Shown here one piece after another: positions 8,593-16,085 of a DNA stretch of 64,000 bases (the stretch's first letter is position 1; each line of letters begins with the position of its first letter). A program made the translations under genes and the position numbers. Source of the stretch: Dactylosporangium fulvum. GTDB lineage: Bacteria > Actinomycetota > Actinomycetes > Mycobacteriales > Micromonosporaceae. A model generated the notes under the pieces. That model was not told the DNA's origin and did no database searches. It saw nothing but the letters and a program-made list of their open reading frames with translations. The stretch covers positions 5,790,501 through 5,854,500 of the forward strand of contig NZ_CP073720.1 in the NCBI RefSeq assembly GCF_025137375.1. Direction: 5' to 3'.

Positions 8593-8675
8593 GGCTCCAT
8601 CCTGACGCCTGACACCGTGTGAGGGTCAACCGTGTTGCCGTGACGAGTGCGCCGGACCGTCCTCGAACGGAGCGG

Positions 8676-9155
8676 TCATCCCAGCGCCGCCGCCGCGCGC
8701 AGGTCGCGCAGCACCCAGGGTGGGCAGTCGGGGCTCGCCTCGGCCTCGGCCGGGGTGAGCCACAGCAGGTCGGCCACCTCGTCGGCGGAGGCCGCGACCG
8801 GTTCGGCGCCGGCGGGCACGGGTGCGCGGAACACGACGTTGACCACCGGGTCGCCGTCGTCGGTGACAAACAGCGAGCTCGCCGCGTACGTGAGGGGGAC
8901 GCCGGTGAGATCGACGCCGATCTCCTCGGCGACCTCCCGGCGGGCGGTCGCCTCGAGCACGTCCGGTGCGACCCCGCCGGGCTCCACCTTGCCGCCGACG
9001 CCGCTGAGCAGCCCGGCGGCATGGGACTCCCCGGCACCCCGCCTGATCAGCAGCCAGCGGCCGTCGCGATGCAGGAAGACCTCGACGTTGACCACAAACG
9101 CGGGCCGGCCCCGCGCTGTCAGGCAGGCCGGTGCGCTGCTCTCGATGTTCGTCAT
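8676..9155 (-). CDS. Nudix hydrolase
   Basis: The protein has 159 residues from ATG 9155. The Nudix signature is present as GGKVEPG followed by ATARREVAEEIGV. The spacing between the first glycines and the REVxEE helix is about four residues longer than in the standard G-x5-E-x7-REUxEExGU box, and the first Glu of the consensus is replaced by Gly. The metal-binding Glu residues of the helix are retained, so hydrolase activity is plausible. The substrate (a nucleoside diphosphate linked to X) is unknown. It precedes the MerR gene by 83 nt on the same strand and may share a transcript with it. Confidence 0.85.
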   Translation of the reverse strand: MTNIESSAPACLTARGRPAFVVNVEVFLHRDGRWLLIRRGAGESHAAGLLSGVGGKVEPGGVAPDVLEATARREVAEEIGVDLTGVPLTYAASSLFVTDDGDPVVNVVFRAPVPAGAEPVAASADEVADLLWLTPAEAEASPDCPPWVLRDLRAAAALG

Positions 9156-9272
9156 GAGGCAGCAGGTTATCCGGTGGCCGCGGGTGAAGGCGGGCGTCCG
9201 CTGTCCCCGGCGCCGTGGCGACACGTGGTCGGATGCGTTGTCAACCCGGCGCGGAACCAGGTGGTTCATATG

Positions 9273-9287
9273 ATATGGTTTCCATAT
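9273..9287. promoter_or_regulatory. AT-rich palindromic operator in the 9156-9312 promoter region
   Basis: The 15-mer atatggtttccatat is a perfect palindrome around a ttt centre, and is flanked by tatgat (9269-9275 region), a good -10 like sequence. In a 73 percent GC genome such an AT-rich palindrome just 25 bp upstream of the ATG at 9313 is unlikely by chance. Placement suggests a repressor site (HxlR/ArsR/TetR type) for the NAD(P)-binding gene. No matching regulator gene is adjacent except the divergent Nudix/MerR pair. Confidence 0.5.
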
Positions 9288-9312
9288 TGTTTGAGATGGA
9301 GAGGATCCGATC

Positions 9313-9981
9313 ATGAAGCTCACCATCGTCGCGGCGACCGGCGGCATCGGCCGGCACCTCCTCGACCAGGCCGTCGCCGCCGGCCACGACGTCACCGCGC
9401 TGGTCCGCAACCCGGACAGGCTCGCCGGGCTGCCGGTCCGCGTGGTCGCCGCCGACCTCGCCCGGCCGGATCCGGCGGCGCTGCGGTCGGCAGCCACAGG
9501 CGCCGACGCGGTGCTGTCCGGCCTCGGTGCCCGCACCGCCGCGGAGGCCGGCGTCGCACGGCGCGGCACGCAGGCGGTGATCGAGGCGATGCGGGAGACG
9601 GGTGCGCGTCGGATCGTCGTCGTCAGCGCCGCGCCCATCGGCACCGTGCCGTCGCCGGCCCGCCCCAACCCGCCGCGCCACGACCCCGGCGACGGCTTCT
9701 TCATGCGGCACCTGGGCGCACGCTTCGCCCGCACCGCGTTCCGCACGCACTACGCCGACCTGGCGCGGATGGAGGACGTCCTGCGCGCGAGCGACCTGGA
9801 CTGGACGATCTCCCGCCCGCCGAGGCTGACCGACAAGCCGCTGACCGGGAGGTACCGCACCGCGCTGGACCGCAACGTCCGCGGCGGCCTGACGGTCCCG
9901 CGCGCCGACGTGGCCCACCACATGCTGGCCCTGATCGACCAGCCCGAGTCGGTGCACCGGACGGTCGGCATCGCCACCTGA
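9313..9981 (+). CDS. NAD(P)H-binding atypical short-chain dehydrogenase (NmrA/SDR_a5-like)
   Basis: The protein has 222 residues. The Rossmann motif MKLTIVAATGGIGRHLLDQA begins at the first residue, followed by TALVRNPDRL, an adenine-pocket Asp in AADLARPD, VVVSAAPIG and TISRPPRLTD. The family (BVR-B, flavin-reductase-like or YwnB-like) binds NAD(P)H and often acts as a quinone/flavin reductase or redox sensor. The start is set by a good ribosome site (ggagagg, about 9 nt upstream). It is a single-gene unit with its own AT-rich promoter/operator at 9267-9290. Confidence 0.88.
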   Translation: MKLTIVAATGGIGRHLLDQAVAAGHDVTALVRNPDRLAGLPVRVVAADLARPDPAALRSAATGADAVLSGLGARTAAEAGVARRGTQAVIEAMRETGARRIVVVSAAPIGTVPSPARPNPPRHDPGDGFFMRHLGARFARTAFRTHYADLARMEDVLRASDLDWTISRPPRLTDKPLTGRYRTALDRNVRGGLTVPRADVAHHMLALIDQPESVHRTVGIAT

Positions 9982-10025
9982 CCCCGACCCTCCCATGTGG
10001 ACCGGTGTGCCCTAGGGTCGGGCGG

Positions 10026-10685
10026 ATGACCGAGGACATGAGCGGCGCTGAGCACGGGGAGGCGCTCGTCGAGAGGGTCGTCGACACGGTCCGGGCCGAC
10101 CCCGGGCGGCTGGTGCTGGACTACAACCCGTGGGCCGGCCCCTGGGTGGACGGCGACGCCGATCCGATGCCCGCGGAGGTGCTCGCCACGGCCGCGTTTC
10201 CGAGCGGGCGGCCGCTGCCGCCGAGCCTGCGGCGCTGGCTGGCCTTCGACACCGGGATGCTGCGGCGATCCGGCTGGTTCGACGCGGGGTACACCTTCAC
10301 GCCCCGGTCGATCGGGCAGCTCGCCCGCGACGAATACGGCGACGGGTTCGGCTCGATCTACGACAACCCGGCGCTGGTGGACCGGTTCGACGAGTGTTTC
10401 CTGCTGCCCGGCGGCAGCGACTCGCGGCGGGTGCTGGCGACCGGCGTGGCCGGCGAGCACGGGGAATACCCGGTGTTCGCGCTCGACGTGGACGACCTGC
10501 CGTGCATCGAGCTGATGTACCCGGGCTTCGACGTGTACCTCGCCGACACCGCCGGCCTGCTGGACGACGAGCACCGCGTCGGCTACTCCGCGCTCGCCGC
10601 CGACCGCCGGTACGGTCCCCGGATGCGCGAGCACGCCCGCAACGTCTTCGCGGGCGGGCTCGCCGAGGACTTCACCAGCTGGTGA
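10026..10685 (+). CDS. Hypothetical protein, possibly SMI1/KNR4 (SUKH)-like
   Basis: The protein has 219 residues from ATG 10026. The segment LPPSLRRWLAFDTGML near residue 60 and the later YPVFALDVDDLPCIELMYPG plus DVYLADTAGLL resemble the SUKH fold (P-slr-wL-xxNG start, acidic beta strands). That fold covers many immunity and regulatory proteins. The match is by pattern only and the usual Trp/Gly signature is not complete. There is no signal peptide or membrane segment. It stands alone, 44 bp after the dehydrogenase gene and 122 bp before the hydrolase gene. Confidence 0.45.
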   Translation: MTEDMSGAEHGEALVERVVDTVRADPGRLVLDYNPWAGPWVDGDADPMPAEVLATAAFPSGRPLPPSLRRWLAFDTGMLRRSGWFDAGYTFTPRSIGQLARDEYGDGFGSIYDNPALVDRFDECFLLPGGSDSRRVLATGVAGEHGEYPVFALDVDDLPCIELMYPGFDVYLADTAGLLDDEHRVGYSALAADRRYGPRMREHARNVFAGGLAEDFTSW

Positions 10686-10768
10686 GGGTCAGCCCCGGTG
10701 CGGAGGATGCCCAGGGCGGTGTACCGCTGTTTGAGACTTGGTGCCCGACCATCAGCGTGAAGTCGCGC

Positions 10769-10790
10769 TGAACCTTCACTGGGCGGTTCA
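10769..10790. promoter_or_regulatory. Inverted repeat in the promoter of the alpha/beta hydrolase gene
   Basis: tgaacc (10769-10774) and ggttca (10785-10790) form a 6-bp inverted repeat separated by 10 bp, 18 bp before the ATG at 10808. The intervening acgatacggttaagg includes a plausible -10. Its position over the promoter suggests a TetR- or MarR-type operator controlling the hydrolase gene. No regulator gene is next to it. Confidence 0.35.
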
Positions 10791-10807
10791 ACGATACGGT
10801 TAAGGTC

Positions 10808-11662
10808 ATGACTGCATCGCCCGAGGTACGACTCCATGACGGCAACACCATCAGCATCGAGGTGCACGGTGCGGGCCCCACGGTGCTGCTGCCCGTCAAC
10901 CCGCGGCCGGTCGAGGGGCCGCAGGCCGACGAGCTGCGCAAGTGGGGCGCCGACCCGGCCCTCGGCCGCACGCTCGTCGACGGCCTGAGCGACAGGTTCC
11001 GGGTGGTCGCCTTCGACTACGAGGGCCACTGCCTGCAGGTGCCGAAACCCGCCACGCTGACACCGGACAACGTCGCCGCCGACCTGCTGGCCGTCGCCGA
11101 CGCCGCGGGCGCCGACCGGTTCGCGTACTATGGGTACTCCTGGCTGGCGGTCAGCGGCCTGCAGCTCGCCGTCCGGACCGACCGCCTCACGGCACTGGTG
11201 ATGGGCGGATATCCGCCGCTCGACCAGCCGAACCAGGAAATGCTCCGGGTCACCACGGCGACCCACGCGATGGCCACGGCAAACGCGGCGGCACCGCCCG
11301 TGCCGGCGCCGCCGTCCGACGAGCCGGACTGGTCGACGGCGCCGATGACCCTGTCCGAGGCGCAGACCCGCCAGTTCGCGACGCTGTACGAGGCGCTGCG
11401 GGACTTCGACGACCGCGCCGCCCTGGCCCGGCTCACCTGCCCCCGGCTGTGCTTCGTGGGCTCGGCCGACGAGATCACGTATGAGGAGCGTTGGGGCGGG
11501 GTCCACGTCAGCCTCGCCGGCCCCGTCGTCAGGGGGCGCGCCGAGCTGGAAGCCCTCGGCTGGCAGGTACGCGTCCTGGAAGGTCTGGACCACACGCAGG
11601 CCATGCAGGCCGCCACCGTCCTGCCGATCCTGCGACCCTGGCTCGCCGACCGGCTCGGCTGA
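10808..11662 (+). CDS. Alpha/beta-fold hydrolase
   Basis: The protein has 284 residues. The fold is recognisable from VLLPVNPRPVEGPQA (oxyanion strand), RVVAFDYEGHC, the nucleophile elbow FAYYGYSWLAVSGLQLA (Ser within GYSWL), LCFVGSADEITYEE for the acid residue and LEGLDHTQAMQ for the catalytic His. The elbow differs from canonical GxSxG because the last Gly is Leu, which is tolerated in some members. The substrate is not predictable. It is monocistronic with an inverted repeat over its promoter. Confidence 0.85.
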   Translation: MTASPEVRLHDGNTISIEVHGAGPTVLLPVNPRPVEGPQADELRKWGADPALGRTLVDGLSDRFRVVAFDYEGHCLQVPKPATLTPDNVAADLLAVADAAGADRFAYYGYSWLAVSGLQLAVRTDRLTALVMGGYPPLDQPNQEMLRVTTATHAMATANAAAPPVPAPPSDEPDWSTAPMTLSEAQTRQFATLYEALRDFDDRAALARLTCPRLCFVGSADEITYEERWGGVHVSLAGPVVRGRAELEALGWQVRVLEGLDHTQAMQAATVLPILRPWLADRLG

Positions 11663-11702
11663 CCGTGCGCGGGTCCGGCCCGGGCCGGCCGGTCCCGCCT
11701 GC

Positions 11703-12734
11703 TCAGCCGAGCTGTTCGGTGTGCTCCTGAACGAGGATGAGCGTGGCACCGGCGACGGTGTCGGCGGGCTTCTCGACCTCGTCCCAGGCCAGCAGCGTGC
11801 CGGTGCTCGGGTCGAAGATCAGCAGCTCCCGCGCGTCCGGCGTGTCGACCGAGATCCCCACCCCGGTGCGGCCGGCACGGTCGGTGACCGAGCCGCGCCA
11901 CGCGACCCCGGGCAGGTCCGCCAGGATGCGCAGGATCCGCGCCCGCGTCTGCTGCGGGATCAGATGGACCGTGTAGACGTCACGGACACTGAAGAACACG
12001 CTCTGCGCACCGCGCTCGGTGCCGAGCCGCTTGGCGAGGGCCGCCGGGTCTGCCGGCAACGGCTGTCGCGGTCCGGCCCAGCCCGCCGGCGGGTCGTCGA
12101 CCTTGGCGCCGGTCCCGGTTCCGGGGACGCCCTTGCGCTCCCAGTACTGCCGGGAGGCCTCGTTGGGGTACACCGGCGGCAACGGGGTCACCTTGACCCT
12201 GCCGGAGGCATCGGCGGCGTACCAGATCTCCTTGTCCTGCGGCCGGATGATCTGCGTGTTGCCGCCCGGGGCGTCGTCGAACACCGCGTTCCAGCTCGCC
12301 GTGCGGATGTGGCTGTAGCGACCCGACGTGCTGTCGACCGGGGCGGGCGCGAGACGGTCGGCCAGCGCACGCAGCTGCGCTCCCGCGGGCGGCGGATCGC
12401 TGTTGTACTGCAGCGCCGCCGGCCGGACGACCGGCCCCATCCGCAGGGCGGGCTGCGGCACCGCCTGCGGTGCGGGCGGTGCCGGGTCCGGATCCGCCTG
12501 CGGTGCGGGCGGTGCCGGGTCCGGCCGGGTCACGACGTAGGCCGAGATGGCGACTCCCGCCACGGCGACCGCCGCAGCGGCCAGCACGAGCCGGCGCCGG
12601 TGCCCCGCCGGCGCCGGCCGGCTGTCGGCGATGGCGATCACGTCGAGCGCCGACGCGTGCGGTGCGGGGACGGTGACGTTACGGACCGGGTCTTCGGGGC
12701 CCAGCAGTGCTCGGGTGCCGTGTTCGTCAAACAT
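11703..12734 (-). CDS. CU044_5270-family membrane-anchored partner of the ECF sigma factor
   Basis: The protein has 343 residues. The N-terminal cytoplasmic stretch carries DEHGTRALLGPEDPVRNV, typical of CU044_5270 proteins. One membrane span follows at about residues 48-68 (RLVLAAAAVAVAGVAISAYV), then a Pro/Ala/Gln linker with a duplicated PDPAPPAPQA unit, then an extracytoplasmic domain with the WYAADASGRVK and VFFSVRDVYTVHL-type segments. The family is found next to SigE-like ECF sigma genes and is thought to act with them, possibly as an anti-sigma-like or sensing partner. Its first 8 nt overlap the sigma gene, so the two are translationally coupled. Confidence 0.8.
   Translation of the reverse strand: MFDEHGTRALLGPEDPVRNVTVPAPHASALDVIAIADSRPAPAGHRRRLVLAAAAVAVAGVAISAYVVTRPDPAPPAPQADPDPAPPAPQAVPQPALRMGPVVRPAALQYNSDPPPAGAQLRALADRLAPAPVDSTSGRYSHIRTASWNAVFDDAPGGNTQIIRPQDKEIWYAADASGRVKVTPLPPVYPNEASRQYWERKGVPGTGTGAKVDDPPAGWAGPRQPLPADPAALAKRLGTERGAQSVFFSVRDVYTVHLIPQQTRARILRILADLPGVAWRGSVTDRAGRTGVGISVDTPDARELLIFDPSTGTLLAWDEVEKPADTVAGATLILVQEHTEQLG
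12462..12527. repeat. 33-bp tandem duplication in the linker of the CU044_5270-type gene
   Basis: A unit beginning cgcctgcggtgcgggcggtg occurs at 12462 and again at 12495 with near-perfect identity. It encodes two copies of an 11-residue Pro/Ala/Gln/Asp unit just outside the membrane span. The period is a multiple of three, so copy-number change would alter linker length without breaking the gene. Confidence 0.75.
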
Positions 12735-13272
12735 GCCTGATCTCCTTCGCTGTAGTTACGGAATCGCGCCCGGCACGGAACGACCGGATCGCCTCGGCCA
12801 GCCGGCGCCGCGCGCGGTGCAGCCGGACCCCCGCGGTCGTGGTCCGGCAGTCGAGCACCACGGCGGCCTCGGTGACGGTCAGTTCCTCCCACCCGATCAG
12901 CCGGAGGATCTCCTGGTCCTTGTCCGGCAGCGAGGCGAGCGCGGCGGTCACGTCACCGAGCCGGTCACCGGCGTCGTGGCCCCGCCAGGCGGCGGGCTCC
13001 TCGTCCCCGGCGAGCGGCACGACCGTCGGCGCCGAGCGCCTGGCCCGCCAGTGGTTGGCCAGCAGGCGCCGGGCCACCCCGTACAACCACGGCAGGCTGT
13101 GGTCGGGCACCTCGACGCGCCGCCGCCAGGCCACGACGAAGACCTCCTGTGCGAGGTCCATCGAAGTGTCCAAGTCGCCCAGTCGGCGCAACGCATACTT
13201 GACGACCTGCGAATGGTGCGCGGTGTACAGACCGGTGAACCAGCCCGCTCCGCGGATTCCCGAGGGGGGCAT
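12727..13272 (-). CDS. ECF RNA polymerase sigma factor (SigE-like)
   Basis: The protein has 181 residues. The sigma-2 region contains DTSMDLAQEVFVVAWRR with the typical DLxQEVF core, and sigma-4 contains ALASLPDKDQEILRLIGWEE and the helix-turn-helix TVTEAAVVLDCRTTTAGVRL. ATG at 13272 is preceded by aggag at 5 nt spacing. The coupled downstream gene is the CU044_5270-family membrane protein, so the pair forms a signalling unit. The promoter region contains an inverted repeat (13301-13320) that could be an autoregulatory site. Confidence 0.93.
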   Translation of the reverse strand: MPPSGIRGAGWFTGLYTAHHSQVVKYALRRLGDLDTSMDLAQEVFVVAWRRRVEVPDHSLPWLYGVARRLLANHWRARRSAPTVVPLAGDEEPAAWRGHDAGDRLGDVTAALASLPDKDQEILRLIGWEELTVTEAAVVLDCRTTTAGVRLHRARRRLAEAIRSFRAGRDSVTTAKEIRHV

Positions 13273-13300
13273 CCGGGCTCCTGACTTGTCTCGGCAACAG

Positions 13301-13320
13301 TGACACCTCTGCTTGTGTCA
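13301..13320. promoter_or_regulatory. Inverted repeat between divergent sigma-factor and HEAT-protein genes
   Basis: tgacac and gtgtca form perfect 6-bp arms around an 8-bp centre in the 127-bp divergent intergenic region. It lies about 30 bp upstream of the sigma gene start and 80 bp upstream of the HEAT gene start. It may be an operator serving either gene. No classical ECF -35/-10 pair was evident by eye. Confidence 0.3.
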
Positions 13321-13399
13321 GCGGACCGCCGGATCATTACGCCGGAGCCACCGAAATCCAGGTTTGACCGACATAGGGGGCAGCGATCATGATGGCGCG

Positions 13400-14518
13400 G
13401 TGATCGACCCCGAAGCCGTGCTCGCCGACACCGACTGGGCCTCGCTCGAACATGCGTACACCGACGCGGCCGACCTGCCCGAACGGCTGGTCGGGCTGCT
13501 CAGCGGGGATCCGGACACGGCGGGGTCCGTGCTCGGGGTGCTCGACGCCGCCGTGCTCCACCAGGGCAGCATCTACTCGGCGACGGCACCCACCGCACTG
13601 TACGTCGCGGGGATCCTCGGCGATCCTCGCACGCTGATACCGTGCGAGAGCGCGTTACCGTGGGACGAGCGGGCCCGGCCGCTGCGGGCGGCGCTGCTGG
13701 AGTGGCTCGGCGACGTCGCGGAGAGCGCCTCGTGGGGCGAGGACCCCGACGATGAGGACGAGGAGGACGAACCGGACGAGGACGACGAAGCCGACGTGGC
13801 GGCCTGCCGGGCGATCCGGCGGGACCTGTTCCAGGTCGTCGCACTGTACCTCGACGACGCCGACGAGTCCGTCCGTACCGCTGCCGAGGGCGCCGCGGGG
13901 CACCTGTTGCTCGCCCCGGACCTGGCCGAGTCGCGGCAGGCGGTGGCCGAGCGGATGCTCGAGCGAGTGCGGCAGCGGCCGCCGCACGAGCGGGCCAACA
14001 CGGCGCTGACCGTGGCCCGATGGGGTGTAGCGCCGCGCGAGTTGCTGACGGACGCCGAGCCCGCGGTCCGCGCGTATGCCGCGCTGGCACCCGCGCTCGA
14101 CGGTGAACCGGCCGCGCTCGCGGTGGTCCGGGAGGCGTTGCTGGACCCGGAGACGGCCGACGGCTGGTTCGCCGATCACGAGATGCTGCTGGACGGCTGG
14201 CTGCGGTTCGCGCTCGTCCAGACCCTGCTCCGGCGTACGACCACCTTCACCGAGATCCGGGACGAGGCGCTCGCGGTGGCACGCATGACCAACGCGTACA
14301 CGGTCGACTCGGACTGGGGCCCGCTGCTGCAGCGAGCGTTTCCGGCCCGGCATACTCCGGGCACCCCGCTGCACCCCGCCCAGCACGCGTTCCTGACAGC
14401 ACTTGTCGAGAACGACGAATGCTGGAACGGCATCGCCAACATGATCATCTGGTTCAGCCGGGCGGGCCTGCCGCACGAGCGCGAGGAGTTGCGCACCCTG
14501 CTCCGCTCATCCCGGTGA
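13400..14518 (+). CDS. HEAT-repeat-like protein
   Basis: The protein has 372 residues from GTG 13400, the first start compatible with the clean coding frame. It is entirely helical-looking. Ala/Leu-rich helix pairs recur (RPLRAALLEWLGDVAES, DLFQVVALYLDDADESVRTA, ANTALTVARWGVAP, AVRAYAALAPAL), with a strongly acidic insertion around residues 115-133 (DDEDEEDEPDEDDE). This is typical of ARM/HEAT proteins that bind partners rather than catalyse. The stop at 14516 may be premature: a coding-like tail continues in the +1 frame to 14612. Confidence 0.7.
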   Translation: MIDPEAVLADTDWASLEHAYTDAADLPERLVGLLSGDPDTAGSVLGVLDAAVLHQGSIYSATAPTALYVAGILGDPRTLIPCESALPWDERARPLRAALLEWLGDVAESASWGEDPDDEDEEDEPDEDDEADVAACRAIRRDLFQVVALYLDDADESVRTAAEGAAGHLLLAPDLAESRQAVAERMLERVRQRPPHERANTALTVARWGVAPRELLTDAEPAVRAYAALAPALDGEPAALAVVREALLDPETADGWFADHEMLLDGWLRFALVQTLLRRTTTFTEIRDEALAVARMTNAYTVDSDWGPLLQRAFPARHTPGTPLHPAQHAFLTALVENDECWNGIANMIIWFSRAGLPHEREELRTLLRSSR

Positions 14519-14612
14519 CGTCCAGCTGTTCTGGTCGTTCCTGCCGGAGGCCGCGGACGCGGTGGAGCGGGTGGGTGCGTTCACCCGCCGGACCGGCGAC
14601 CCGGCGGCGTGA
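14517..14612 (+). other. Coding-like tail in the +1 frame after the HEAT-repeat gene
   Basis: Immediately after the HEAT gene stop the plus strand reads DVQLFWSFLPEAADAVERVG and on to GAFTRRTGDPAA before a TGA at 14610-14612. Codon bias is excellent but there is no start codon. It fits best as a continuation of the HEAT protein separated by a frameshift around 14500-14517, by mutation or sequence error. It overlaps the 3' end of the convergent zinc-ribbon gene. Confidence 0.4.
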
Positions 14613-14763
14613 CGCTGCTCGCGGCCAGGACCAGCTGCGCAAGCTCCATCCAGCGGCCGCCGCAGGCGCAGCGGCGGTATCGCACGACCCCTTCCGACGT
14701 CGTGTGGGAGGACTCGACCTCGGCGATCGCCGCCGGCCGCCCGCATGCGGTGCAGTTCATCAT
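14581..14763 (-). CDS. Small zinc-ribbon protein
   Basis: The protein has about 60 residues. The N-terminus MNCTACGRPAAIAEVESSH has CxxC, and a second half-site CACGG follows at RRCACGGRW, giving a four-Cys zinc ribbon resembling the NrdR N-terminal knuckle. The C-terminus is a short hydrophobic helix (MELAQLVLAASSV). Two adjacent ATGs (14763 and 14760) are possible starts. It is divergent from the CGNR gene with only 25 bp between starts. The function is unknown; nucleic-acid binding is likely. Confidence 0.6.
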   Translation of the reverse strand: MMNCTACGRPAAIAEVESSHTTSEGVVRYRRCACGGRWMELAQLVLAASSVTPPGRRSGG

Positions 14764-14788
14764 GCCACCAGCGTGCTGTAATGGCCTT

Positions 14789-15307
14789 GTGCAATTCAAC
14801 CATTACGGCGGCACGGGCACGTTCCTCGCCGCCGCGCTGCTCAACGCCGAGGGGTCCGGCCCGGCGGCGCTGGAACAGCTCCTCACCGAGCACGAGATGA
14901 AGAGCCGGGTCCTCACCACCGTGCAGGCGCGGCAGCTGGCGGCGTGGGTCGAGCAGGTCCGTCCGGTGTTCGGCGAACCCGACCCCCGGCGGCAGCTCGA
15001 CCTGGTGAACCGGCTCCTGGCGGACGCCACGACCTCGGTGCGGGTGTCCATGCACGACGGTCACGGCCCGCACCTGCACTACATCACCGACACCGACGAT
15101 CCGGTCGCCCGGATCCGCGCCGCGGTCGCGGGCGGGCTCGCGGTCGCGCTCTGCGGCGCCGGCGGCACGCGCCTGGGGCGGTGCGCCCGGCAGGGCTGCG
15201 CGATCGTGTACGTCGACACGTCCCGCAACGGACGGCGGCGGTTCTGCTCGACGGGATGCGCCAACCGGGTCAACGTCGCGGCCCACCGCGCCCGCGCGGA
15301 ACGGTGA
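14789..15307 (+). CDS. CGNR zinc-finger / ABATE-domain transcriptional regulator
   Basis: The protein has 172 residues from GTG 14789. The N-terminal ABATE-type stress domain (NHYGGTGTFLAAALLNAE) is followed by a C-terminal zinc finger with CARQGC, then FCSTGCANRVNVAAHRAR. The finger has the spacing of CGNR proteins, although the name-giving tetrad reads CANR here. These proteins are presumed DNA-binding regulators. The start is set by homology of the FN-YGG opening. A 24-bp-period duplication covers its 3' end and stop. Confidence 0.85.
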   Translation: MQFNHYGGTGTFLAAALLNAEGSGPAALEQLLTEHEMKSRVLTTVQARQLAAWVEQVRPVFGEPDPRRQLDLVNRLLADATTSVRVSMHDGHGPHLHYITDTDDPVARIRAAVAGGLAVALCGAGGTRLGRCARQGCAIVYVDTSRNGRRRFCSTGCANRVNVAAHRARAER

Positions 15308-15328
15308 CACCGCGCCCGCGCGGAACGG
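15284..15328. repeat. Tandem duplication across the stop of the CGNR gene
   Basis: The 21-mer starting caccgcgcccgcgcggaac at 15284 is repeated exactly at 15308, a 24-bp period. The first copy encodes the last residues of the zinc-finger protein; the second lies in the 3' untranslated space. It looks like a recent slippage duplication. Confidence 0.75.
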
Positions 15329-15342
15329 CGCGGCGTCAACGG

Positions 15343-15858
15343 TCACCAGTGCTCGCGGTGCACGACCTCGTTGAAGGGGCGCCGGTTGGGCCGCTCGACC
15401 GGCTGGAGCGGGCGGTCGGCGGGATACCCCATCGGGATGAGGTACGCACAGAAGCGGCCCTCGGGAATCCCCAGGATCCGGCGGGCCCGCTCCTGGTCGC
15501 CGACGGCCGAGTGGCCGGTGCCGATGCCCAGGTCCGCCGCCTCGGTCTGGATGCTCATCGCGGCCTGGCCGAGGTCGAACATGATCTGGGTGCGCTGGTG
15601 CTCGTCCCGCGGGATCGGCGCGACCAGCGCGACCGTGGCCGCGGACTGCGCCACGTGGCCGGCACCCTGCCACACCGTGGACAGCTCACCCAGCCGCTCC
15701 CGCTGGGTGACGACCACGAAGTCCCACGGCTGCGTGTTCTGCGACGACGGTGCCCGGCGCCCGGCGTCGAGGATCTGGTCGAGCTGCGGCTGCGGTACCG
15801 GGCGATCGGCGAACTCCCGCACGTCACGCCGCGCCTGGATCGCGTCCCATGTCTCCAC
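15343..15858 (-). CDS. Nitroreductase-family flavoprotein
   Basis: The protein has 171 residues from GTG 15858 (the upstream ATG at 15921 would add an unrelated Pro/Arg-rich stretch). The FMN-binding signature is present: ARRDVREFADRPVPQ, then RRAPSSQNTQPWDFVVV, and AAMSIQTEAADLGIGTGHS. The C-terminus RRPFNEVVHREHW is the typical nitroreductase end. Such enzymes reduce nitro, quinone or enone groups with NAD(P)H. The protein is a short form of the family. It is transcribed alone, convergent with the CGNR gene. Confidence 0.88.
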   Translation of the reverse strand: METWDAIQARRDVREFADRPVPQPQLDQILDAGRRAPSSQNTQPWDFVVVTQRERLGELSTVWQGAGHVAQSAATVALVAPIPRDEHQRTQIMFDLGQAAMSIQTEAADLGIGTGHSAVGDQERARRILGIPEGRFCAYLIPMGYPADRPLQPVERPNRRPFNEVVHREHW

Positions 15859-16085
15859 CGACCCATTGTTCCGCGCCGGCCGCGGCGGGCCGGGTGAGCG
15901 CCCGGCATGATCGGGTGCCACCCCGCGACGTCACGGCCGAGGCGATCTGCGGCGGCTGGGTGCAAGCGGCCCTGACGCGACCGCGGCGGGCCACCCCGGC
16001 GGGGTGACGGCCGGCCCGTGATCCACCGGGTGACGGGCCGGCCGATGTCCCACCGCACCCGCCGCGGAGCGCACATGCTGACCTC

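Noticed and set aside
8619..10025. Extended + strand frame reading into the SUKH-like gene from 8619
   Set aside because: It is antisense to the Nudix gene and out of frame with the NAD(P)-binding gene; the ATG at 10026 fits the coding signal.
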